64,000 nt of DNA from Tieghemiomyces parasiticus (Eukaryota > Kickxellomycota > Dimargaritomycetes > Dimargaritales > Dimargaritaceae). Location: contig JANBPT010000021.1 of assembly GCA_027575765.1 (NCBI GenBank), forward strand, positions 56,346 to 120,345, in the 5' to 3' direction. Both the position numbers and the translations under genes were made by a program. The notes below the pieces were generated by a model. That model was given only the letters and a program-made list of their open reading frames with translations, was not told the DNA's origin and made no database searches. Below, piece by piece: positions 55,789 through 64,000 of the stretch (position 1 is the first letter of the stretch; every line of letters starts with the position of its first letter).

Positions 55789-56241
55789 ATGTCCACCGAC
55801 TCGATATCCCAAGGCATTGATTCCGCTCTCGCCGGATTGCGGTCGCAGGTTAACGAGCTCCAGTCCGTGGTCAAGCAGATCAATGCCGCGCGGTCTCTAA
55901 CCGCCACTTCGGCAGCGGCCAATCGGGAATCCACTCCGGTCGATTCGGCCTCCTCGGCCATGGAGGTTGACGCACCCACGAAATCGCAGACGGCCGTTAC
56001 CAAGGAGGAGGACACTAGTGACGTACCGCCCGCCATGGCCGCGGTCGCCGCTGCCGAGGCGGTCCCCGTGCCAGCCAGTACGAGCGAGACCCAGGCGCTG
56101 GTGGCCCAGCTGCAGGCCCAGGTGGCTGGGCTACAGACGGAGAACGCGAAGCTCAAGTACCGGCTGGGGCATTTGTGCCGGGCCTACGACGCCAAGGTCG
56201 ACCAGCTGGCTAAGATGGCGCCAACCGAAGAGATCCAGTGA
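55789..56241 (+). CDS. Small coiled-coil protein, function unknown
   Basis: Intronless as read, 150 aa. Two helical segments flank a disordered Ala/Ser/Thr/Glu linker: residues 8-35 (IDSALAGLRSQVNELQSVVK) and 103-145 (ALVAQLQAQVAGLQTENAKL then KYRLGHLCRAYDAKVDQLAK). The ENxKLKYRLxHL element resembles a motif in short eukaryotic coiled-coil proteins (for example yeast Mrp8), but I cannot assign it. The frame ends inside a GTGAGT, so the apparent stop might be the donor of an intron and the protein longer. Codon use matches its neighbours and the ATG context (CGTCATGTCC) is similar to other genes here. Confidence 0.7.
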   Translation: MSTDSISQGIDSALAGLRSQVNELQSVVKQINAARSLTATSAAANRESTPVDSASSAMEVDAPTKSQTAVTKEEDTSDVPPAMAAVAAAEAVPVPASTSETQALVAQLQAQVAGLQTENAKLKYRLGHLCRAYDAKVDQLAKMAPTEEIQ

Positions 56242-56620
56242 GTGTGGGGTGCCGTCTGCGGTGAGCCGCGACGTGAAATGCCTAATTTGTCGCGTCTTTT
56301 GCCCTGGCTATTGAGACCGGACGCAAAGTTGCATCCTTCTTCGGCTTCTACTCATTCTCAAACATATATTAATAGACACTATAAGAAGCAGGTGCGGACC
56401 AATAACACCGTTAGCATGTTACAGAGTGCCCGATATAGCGGGGCCCCGGTGGTAAAAGACACCGGGCATAAGGGGACCGCGCGTTGGAAGTGGCTGGAGA
56501 TACATACTTTTATGGCATAAGGAATGCGAATATACAGAGTTGCTAGTAGAAGCAATGAACACCGGTGAAATGAATCATGTGGGATATTGAACATGGTCGT
56601 ATAAATATGAAAGGGCATAG
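56242..56620. other. Convergent flank before the M50B-like gene
   Basis: 379 bp between the coiled-coil gene stop and the M50B-like stop; no gene seen, unless the coiled-coil gene has a further exon here. Confidence 0.4.
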
Positions 56621-57373
56621 CTAGGAGGTGTCATTGTGGAAGAGCGGGTCCTTGATAAAGTCATCCTTGAACACGGCAATGCCGCCAATGACGCCGGCGG
56701 TAAGAAAAGCGAGGGATACGAGGAACCACAGGGCACCGCAGACCTGGGAGGGGCAGCCAGTCTTACGGGCAAACCGGGTCGCGTCGCTCTCGTTGACCTT
56801 GCGGACGACCAGATCCTCGACGATATCCCACAGGCTGTAGAGGCAGCTCATGACGCCCATGAAGAGCACGAAAAAGATGAGTACAATCCCGTTCTGGAAC
56901 CAGATAAAGAAGGCCAGCAAACCGGCAAACACGACGATGAGGATGCGGGTAAGCCAGTTGCGGGCCCACACAAGCATGACGAGGCAGCAGGCAATGAGCA
57001 CGCCCGTCATGATTTTAACGGCCAGGTGGCTGAAGGAGCAGAAAATCATGAGGGCGCCAAACAGTGAGCTGCCTAGGTATCCTGCCGGCAACGTGCAGCA
57101 GCTGATGCCACCGCTCATCTTGGTTAGCCCGCCCTCGTTCGGGTTCACCTCAATGGAATGGATCTTGGCGCCCGTACAGCAACCCACTGCCGCATGGCCA
57201 AACTCGTGCAGGGCAACCGTGAACAGCTTAAACGGGTAGAGGATATGCTTGAGGTACGGGACGTTCCACAGGATGAGGATGGCCACCGCGTACCCGGCGA
57301 GAATGTACAGCAGAATTTTTTGGTCATGGTTGGGCGTGATGGCCTCGCCGAACGTGCGCGGCGCGGTATCCAT
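56621..57373 (-). CDS. M50B-like putative membrane metalloprotease
   Basis: Intronless, 250 aa from the ATG of MDTAPRTFGEA. It has several membrane segments: YILAGYAVAILILWNVPYL, then after the zinc motif LPAGYLGSSLFGALMIFCSF, VLIACCLVMLVWA, ILIVVFAGLLAFFIW, GIVLIFFVLFMGVMSCL and ALWFLVSLAFLTAGVIGGIA. The HEFGHAAVG stretch fits the HExxH zinc site of the peptidase M50B-like family, followed by GGLTKMSGG and AGYLGS as in that family. Proteolytic activity is inferred from the motif only; the second LDG-type ligand motif of classical site-2 proteases is not evident. The location in the cell is unknown. It is divergent from GGPP synthase. Confidence 0.88.
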   Translation of the reverse strand: MDTAPRTFGEAITPNHDQKILLYILAGYAVAILILWNVPYLKHILYPFKLFTVALHEFGHAAVGCCTGAKIHSIEVNPNEGGLTKMSGGISCCTLPAGYLGSSLFGALMIFCSFSHLAVKIMTGVLIACCLVMLVWARNWLTRILIVVFAGLLAFFIWFQNGIVLIFFVLFMGVMSCLYSLWDIVEDLVVRKVNESDATRFARKTGCPSQVCGALWFLVSLAFLTAGVIGGIAVFKDDFIKDPLFHNDTS

Positions 57374-58919
57374 GGCGAGGAGCGAGCTTTCGTGTCGGGG
57401 TGTCGAAGTGGGGGCAGGGGCGTCTGGGAGGGTGGTGAGGTGGATAGGGTGCACCGGGCACTATAGAGACCAAGCGAATGAGCGGAGATGGGACGCGTTA
57501 ACGGCGTTGTTGAGGACGGGCCACGGGTGTAGGACCAAGCACAAAGGTAAACAACAGATGGGCGGAGCCTTCCGGGCGATAAGATACGGTGGTGTATACA
57601 GAGCGGATAAACAAATATATGGGAGGTGTGTAGATAGACCGGCGGGTGGCGGGGGTTGGTGCTGAGTTTTAAATAAAATTCTGGGTACTTCGGGCCGGCT
57701 GATAGTTACTGCCGATGCGGAAAGGACCAGCTTGGGCCATACAATTAGTGCAGCAAAGGGGAGGAACCGACCAAAGCAATGGAGAGCAGGGAGGAGGGAA
57801 AAAAGAGGGGCGTGCAGCCAGCGAAGTCCAAAGACAATAGGAAGGAGCGCAGTGTAACCCCTTCGTTACATAGAAGGCGGGTATGGAAGGCGAGGTCAGT
57901 CCGCGCCAAGTCTTTCGCCAATCCTGGTAAGCATGACTTATTTAGGCCGTACACCCTCCTCCTAATGGTAACTGCTATAAGTGGGCCACACAGTCGCAAC
58001 CCACGCCGAGTCTTCTAACCCCGAACCCTTGCAGGATATCAAAGCGTCGGTGGTCGAATACCGAGGCTCAAAGACTGTTATACAAGCGGAAACCGACGAT
58101 TAGCGGATATGACATCGTTGTCTTGGTCGTGATATTAAAACCGTGAGGATCCTTACCAGGACGGACCTACCATATGGAAGCTCGAAAATGAATTAGGACA
58201 AGTCGTCGTGCAGGTACCGTGGCGAGAAAACCCGACAGATCTTTCAGGGTCAATCAGTGCAAGGTAACATGTGTAATTTTGAGGGAAAGGCGCGTGTATC
58301 CCTGCCGCGGTGGCAGAAAATACATTGCGCAAATACTTATGATCTCCAAAGTTTGTATTGAACAATGGCTCACAAAGTCGACTGACGGCAGGTTTTAACT
58401 CCTCAGCTGGTCCGACTTCGAATTCTACCGAACCAACCGGGGTATTGCTGCAATCTCTCGGAATACAGCTGGTATACCAAACCTTACCGTGCCGGCGAGG
58501 GTAGTGAAACGACAGCAGCAGCAGTACTTGCACGCTGGTGCCTCTATGAGAGCCCCGTGGACAGGTAGGGCAGTTGTAGGCATGGCTGCCCCGTACTGAT
58601 TTACATGGCGCACACTCGTTACAATATATCATGAGGGATTGTGGGGGGGGGGAAAAGCTTGGTCCAGAAAGGGGTCACCAGACACAGGGATTACCCCGAG
58701 GTTGGAATGAGGTCCACCTGCCGAGAAAGAAGTGGCCAGCTCAGTGTCCCATGACAGAGGAAAAAATACTGCTCTTCATGAACACCGCCCTAACCTTTGC
58801 GCTCATTAGCTCCCACGTCGGACTTGTTCCCCACCTCTTCTCTACCCGCCCCACCCCTTCTATACTCTCATTTCCAACTCCGGCAGCTGAGTATTCGTCT
58901 CCCCTACTTTGCAGTCGCC
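57374..58919. other. Divergent intergenic region, M50B-like / GGPP synthase
   Basis: 1.5 kb with no supported gene. A minus-strand open frame (58153-58632) contains several Cys but no recognisable domain. Poly-G at about 58641-58650; CT-rich leader before the GGPPS ATG. Confidence 0.45.
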
Positions 58920-60010
58920 ATGTCCACCAACGTTGACCTGCTCCTCGAGCCCTACAACTATCTGCTAGCGGAACCGGGCAAGTCCTTCCGCACACAGCTC
59001 ATCAAGGCCTTCGACTACTGGCTGCAAGTGCCCTCCCACGAGCTCACCATCATCACGCATGTCATCGAGATGCTCCACACAGCTAGTCTGCTCATAGATG
59101 ACGTCGAGGACGACTCGGACCTCCGGCGAGGCATCCCCGTCGCTCACAAGATTTTTGGTGTTCCCTCCACCATTAACTGCGCCAACTTGGTCTATTTCCG
59201 GGCCCTACACGAGTTGACCAAGCTCAACCGTCCTCAGCTGGTTGAGGTGTTCACCGAGGAACTGATTCACTTGCACGAAGGCCAGGGCATGGACCTCTAC
59301 TGGCGCGACTCGCTAACGTGTCCGACCGAGAAGGATTACCTCGATATGGTGTCGAACAGTAAGTCTCCAATGAAGCAGACTAGTACCGGCGCGGCTGAGT
59401 TGGACGAAGTGTCGTTTGGGAATGATCCTGATATACCAGTCTACTAGGCGGTCAACTCGACGTCGTTCTTTTCGGGCCGGGCTCTAAACCTTAACGTTCA
59501 TCTATGACCCTGTGCCTCCACCCTGACCTTACTTACCTTCTCCACCCAGAAACCGGCGGCCTCCTCCGCCTTTCCATCAAGTTGATGCAGAATTGCAGCG
59601 AATCTGATGTCGACTACACTGATCTGGTCAACCAGCTTGGTATCTACTTCCAGGTCCGCGATGATTACATGAACCTCCAGTCCACGGCCTACACGGACAA
59701 TAAGGGCTACTGCGAAGACCTTCAGGAGGGCAAGTTCTCGTTCCCCGTCATCCATTCCATCCGCCAGCGCCCCGGCGATAATCAGCTCATGAATATCCTT
59801 CGGCAGCGGACGGCCGACCGCGACGTCAAAAAGTACGCACTGAGGGTGATGGAGCGCACCAGCTCGTTTAAGTATACCCTTGAGTTTCTACGCGACCGAG
59901 AGTCCGAAATCCGGGGAGCCGTGTGTATATTTGGTGGCAATCCATTGCTGGAAGCGGCTTTCGGCGGGTTGACGAAGGGCTGCCAAATTCAAGAGGACCA
60001 GTCGGGCTAG
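58920..60010 (+). CDS. BTS1: Geranylgeranyl diphosphate synthase
   Basis: Adds isopentenyl units to farnesyl diphosphate to make GGPP for protein prenylation and other isoprenoids. Exons 58920-59358 and 59550-60010 join in phase (299 aa): YLDMVSN continues into [14 protein letters not shown]. The first Asp-rich motif is DDVED at residues 60-64 ([15 protein letters not shown]); the second is [21 protein letters not shown] and [19 protein letters not shown] are also conserved. Residues just before the first Asp motif (MLHTASLL) include the small chain-length region typical of GGPPS. No presequence or membrane segment, so probably cytosolic. Length matches BTS1/GGPS1 (about 300-335 aa). Confidence 0.96.
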
Positions 60011-61675
60011 ATCCGCTGGCCTCTCCCATTTACTAAATACATGTCCCGTTCTCGCCCCTCTCGTCGCAGCTTTAAACCCTGTATCCCGCTACCTTCTCTT
60101 CTACCGTGTACCATGTTTTCCCCTCCGCAAATACATTATTTCCCACCCTCACCCCCTATAAAGTGGCTACGTTCCTTGGCCAACTTTCTGTTGTAGCCAG
60201 GTACCTAGACTGACTATGCAGAGCCACGTCGAGTAGCACGGAACGAGCCTGACCAGGAAAGTGACTGAAAGAGTGGACCCACTCTGCATCCTAGAAATGC
60301 AAAATATAGGACTGGTGGAAAATCGAGATGCTGGACATCACCTCCACATTGAAGCCGTTAAATTTACAACTAATCCGGTACAGTCCTCCGCTATATGAAA
60401 TTTACTCTCCTCCCGCACTTGACCAGTCACCTGAAATGTAGATCATCAAGTTACCGGTACGACGTAGGATGGGTTTACTTTTTTTGGCCTGGTAGGTCGC
60501 ATGAAGGGGGGGGATTGGATGAGGCTGTACCTGTGGTTGGTACGGGTTGTATCGGCAGGGGATATTTATATCACTGCCGCGGCCGGTCCGTTCGCTTCGA
60601 AAGGAATAGGACACATTCACTGGCTGCTATAGATGGTGATGCTCAGATATAAATCAGCTTCGCAGGCCAAGTCAAAATCTGTAGAGAGAGCCACTAATTC
60701 CTCCTTTGTTTATACCCCATCAGCCAAGGTCAGGTCCAACATAGGCTCTGCCAGACTGCAAGAATACAAGTCGTATTCTATTCCGAGACTGTTGGCCAGA
60801 CCGCCATCTACTTCTCACTTTATCGCCATTGCTAGGGGCTGCATAGCGAAATCGTAAACTATGTAGGGTCTACCTCGATGGCCTTTTGAAAGATCATCTC
60901 TCAAGAGTCGTCAAGTGGCCTGTAGCCTGACTTGGCTGGTCGTCTCCCTGTCTCCATTTACTGTACGGGCTGGTACCTTATCCAGCACACCACCTCCACC
61001 ATATCGGCATCGCCGCCGCCTTTGCCCACCCCCAATGGACCAGATTGATATGTGCACTGCTCATAATGAACATGGATACCATCCTTACCAAATTAAGAAA
61101 TGAGGTCGTGGGAATGTAGGGTGACAATTGTTATTTCTCACATCCGGTGCTCCCCGACCTCTCTAATATCCTCACTTTTGCTCCCCACCTTCCCGAGTAG
61201 CCATTATGCTTATAGGATACGAAATGGTGGCAAGCGTATTCGCTCAAAGACAGTGACTGTGGACGCTGCAAGCGAATTCGCCGTGTGAGCTCGGAAGTGG
61301 GTCTTGTGGCCTAGGCTACAGGTTGTTGCAGTGGCGGCACTAACTTAGTAAAGGACACTGGCGGTCAGGGAATGGGGTCGACGCACGTTGGTGAAACTTA
61401 CACTCCGTGCGGGTGCAGACGCGGGAGGAATCAGGCTGTTGACCGCCACCATTTCTCATCTGAGCGGTCCCTTGACCACCCCACCTCAGCGCCCGCCGGG
61501 ACTTCCAGGTATACACCCAGCGGTCGCGCCAGCGTCGCCCCTATAATAGCGCTCCCATATCCCTCCAATCTTTCGGTCTTCAGTCACCTAACCGCCCTCC
61601 CTATACTTCCCTCCACCTTACCGTCGACCATTTTCTAGCTCTGCTTACCTTATTACTTCCCCACGCCGTCGACCC
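60011..61675. other. 1.7 kb intergenic region, no gene seen
   Basis: Between two plus-strand genes. Short open frames at 60395-61300 show no features. The final 200 bp are CT-rich and probably the F-box gene leader. Confidence 0.45.
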
Positions 61676-63444
61676 ATGACGGCCGTAAACTCGTTCGTCC
61701 CCGCCGAGTCTAAAGGGGGCCCCGGGCGGTATTCCGCCACCCGGGACTTCTTCGATATGCCGCCTGAGCTGCTTGATCGTATTGTGGGTGAATTAGATGC
61801 CCAGGACGTTCCTAACCTCTGCCTGGTTAACCGCCATCTCCGGGACCACGTGCAAGATACGGGTTATTACAAGGGTATACAGGTAAGCGGTTCGTGTTCC
61901 TATTACACCCTTGTTGCAGTACCGAGTTTTGGTGGGCCGAACTGGCTCGAAGGATATAGTCTCGGAAAGGTAATCCTGCTTTGGCACCGTAGGATATAAT
62001 ATACATAGCTGCAGAAGTAGGTCCAGGAACTTGGAGTTAGTCGAAACAGGCGCCCTCCACCTATCTTCCTGCTGACCTCAATCAAGTGATAACTGAACCT
62101 TGACCCCTTATCCACGTAATCTTCACTGTTCCCCCCACCCGTTTCTGCACGTTCATACACACGCCTCAACCTACGAAATGAAATATTCCGACTACCGCCT
62201 GCTCGGCACCCTTCCAACCCCCCCCACTGTTGCAGCGGCTAAACACTTTCTGGCGACTTATCCGTGAAGCCAATGACGTCGTGCACGATTACAAACGAAG
62301 CTTTGCGGCTCTGGTCCCACTAATTGCACGTCCACGGGAACCGGGCCAGAAAGACCCGGCGCTCGAGGGTGTTTTCCAGCGCCTAGCCGACCGGTATTAC
62401 GGACCCCTCCGGCCCTACCTCGCCCCGGTTATTCGCAGTTTCTTTTACCACCGCGTCTTACGGTGTAATCTGCCGTTCCTCGGAGGCCGACCCGGCGGCC
62501 ACGACAACTCCACCTCACGGGATGCTCGGCCAACATTCTCAGGGACAAGACTTCCAAAGGTAGACCGGCTTCCCACGCTGGCCGAATCCGTTGCCCTGTT
62601 TAGCCACCTGGGGCCCCGTGCCGAGGCCCAGGCACGGGTCTACCACGCGAACCTCCCTGGCCTCCACCGCCTATTAGTGCGCCCGGCCGACTCCAAGCCC
62701 CGACTCGACCGGCCAGAGCGGTTCGGACGCCTGGCATTGCACCAGGACTTGGTCGCCTTTGCCATAGCGACGGGCCATGCCACGTTTCTAGCCGACCTGA
62801 CCTTCTACTTCGCGCACTACTTCGATTTCAGTGCCTTTCCACGCGTCGCCCACGCCGCAGGTCTGATTCCGTCCCACCATTTACGCCTGGCTGAACCCTT
62901 ACGGCACCTCCAACGAGTCGTCGCCATGGGCTACCCGATTTCCACCCCTCTCGGCCCCCTGCACCCGCCGATACCAGTCGTGAGTCCCAGCTGGTTCTGG
63001 GCCAGTTTCTCGGCCCTCGCCGCCCACTTCATGGATACCACACTGATTGGTCTGGCTGGGCTGGGTAACTCGCGCGCCCTCTACGAGTATGAGCGGCGGA
63101 CAGTGATGCTTCGTAGGACACTGGCGGGTGGCGGGGTTTGTCGGCCCAGCATGTGGCATCGGTCGACGGCCGTGCCGGTGATTGTGGCGGCGGCTAAGGG
63201 GGGCCATCGCCGGATCGTCGAGGGCTTCTCGGCGACTCTGACCCCCGAGGAGCTCGATGAAGTGGACCGGACCTTGTGCGCGCTAGGATGGAAGGAGGCC
63301 CGCACGAGAGTTCCTGCCTTAAAGGGTCGGCCCTGGTTGCTGACGTCCTCCTATTATGTCGGCCTTGACAACCTCATCCAATTTGGAGCAGGCAGGAGGC
63401 TGTCCTATGTACATTATAATCTGCAGGATGATGCCTTGGCCTGA
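61676..63444 (+). CDS. F-box protein with unrecognised C-terminal region
   Basis: Exons 61676-61882 and 62236-63444 join in phase 0 to give 471 aa. Residues about 24-60 (FFDMPPELLDRIVGELDAQD, VPNLCLVNRHLRDHV) form an F-box, which in other proteins binds Skp1 in SCF ubiquitin ligases. The remaining 400 residues have no repeat I can name (no WD40, LRR or Kelch). They look mostly helical, with conserved-looking hydrophobic segments such as LVAFAIATGHATFLADLTFY and FWASFSALAAHFMDTTLIG, and an ankyrin-like hint (VIVAAAKGGHRRIVEG). Substrate unknown. Possibly a lineage-specific adaptor. Confidence 0.8.
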
Positions 63445-63963
63445 TATTTAGCTTTCCCTTTACCCTCAATCCTTACTTTCACGTCCCACCCTCATCTTAT
63501 TACCCGGGTATCGTCTTAGCGACCTAGGTGGATAAATAATACTTTCACCCTCTACATGGTCATGCGGGGATGCTTAAAGTAAATACTGCATTACAGATTG
63601 GACGGTATCGGATGGGGTAGCAAATAAGATGAGGCGTAATCTGGACACCGCCTTGGGGGAGGTTTAGGTGGCGCAGTCAGCATTACTTACCCTTAACCAC
63701 ACCACCAAGCCCCCGTTTCTCATAACCCTTCCGCCCAGCACTTAGGTGGCACGACGTCACTCGTTAAGGATCAAACTATTGAACTTACTCAGTTATATCC
63801 CTCACCCCCTTGCTCATTTACAGCCTCTTTACCTCCGTAGCATGTCGAGCCTGCCTACCAATGTCCATTTCCCCAGCACTAACCTCATTCCTACGCCCGT
63901 CAGCCTTTTCCTCATTACCCTGTACGTCATGCTGGGCCCTGTGCCACATTGGCCTCCGTCCCC
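63445..63963. other. Intergenic: F-box 3' flank and right-edge promoter
   Basis: No gene seen; the last 200 bases are CT-rich like leaders elsewhere in the window. Confidence 0.4.
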
Positions 63964-64000
63964 ATGAACAGCAATCTCCTCCAGTTACGCGAGACGGGTG
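63964..64000 (+). CDS. Possible gene start, truncated by window end
   Basis: An ATG in good context (GTCCCCATGA) opens MNSNLLQLRETG and runs to the window edge. The pyrimidine-rich approach resembles other starts in this window. Too short to identify; another ATG at 63841 is an alternative. Confidence 0.25.
   Translation, partial: MNSNLLQLRETG

Noticed and set aside
58153..58632. 159-codon minus-strand open frame with paired cysteines
   Set aside because: The Cys pairs near its start resemble a zinc ribbon, but spacing is irregular, the start is not a clear ATG, and the rest shows nothing conserved.
1..64000. CRISPR arrays, bacterial operons, rRNA genes or a biosynthetic gene cluster
   Set aside because: No direct repeat-spacer arrays, no rRNA-like sequence, and neighbouring genes belong to unrelated eukaryotic pathways.

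Overview
The window is nuclear DNA of a fungus. Genes are dense, on both strands, and split by many short introns with GTAAGT-like donors and CAG/TAG acceptors. Fungal hallmarks are homocitrate synthase (alpha-aminoadipate lysine route), a stand-alone imidazoleglycerol-phosphate dehydratase (HIS3), Sso-type syntaxin and a Sac7-like RhoGAP. The presence of NDUFA2, a two-RRM U1A/U2B''-like protein, HOP2 and intron-rich housekeeping genes fits an early-diverging, filamentous lineage better than a budding yeast. A Zoopagomycota/Kickxellomycotina-like origin is my guess only. Exon joins below were chosen by reading-frame phase and family similarity; no transcript data were available.

Layout. 0.2-4.4 kb: TFIIIC 90 kDa subunit (+). 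4.6-5.5 kb: HIS3 (-) with a perfect Gcn4-type site upstream. 6.1-8.0 kb: HOP2 in eight small exons (-). 8.6-12.0 kb: two unrecognised genes (-) that share a C-terminal domain, one with a signal peptide. 13.1-15.6 kb: cofilin and cyclophilin A (-). 15.6-19.2 kb: gene-poor and pyrimidine-rich. 19.2-22.8 kb: RhoGAP (+). 22.8-28.1 kb: accessory, AT-richer segment with an orphan two-exon gene and a decayed mariner transposase. 28.4-35.4 kb: NDUFA2, NAA38-like LSM protein, NSA2, U1A/U2B''-like protein, MTO1. 37.0-40.5 kb: syntaxin and homocitrate synthase. 40.5-42.8 kb: no gene seen. 42.9-50.3 kb: NT-C2 protein, ribosomal protein eL42, pescadillo, LSM1. 50.7-57.4 kb: PEX14, NADP isocitrate dehydrogenase, small coiled-coil protein, M50B-like membrane protein. 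58.9-63.4 kb: GGPP synthase and an F-box protein. A new gene may start at the right edge.

Most genes are unrelated housekeeping functions rather than a cluster. Ribosome and RNA functions recur (TFIIIC, NSA2, eL42, pescadillo, U1A-like, LSM1), and several sit in divergent pairs sharing an upstream region. Two of those shared regions carry the same 14-base CACGTG-containing string. The most novel material is the paralogous orphan pair at 8.6-12.0 kb, the orphan gene at 24.8-25.9 kb, and a hairpin-rich intron in the eL42 gene.
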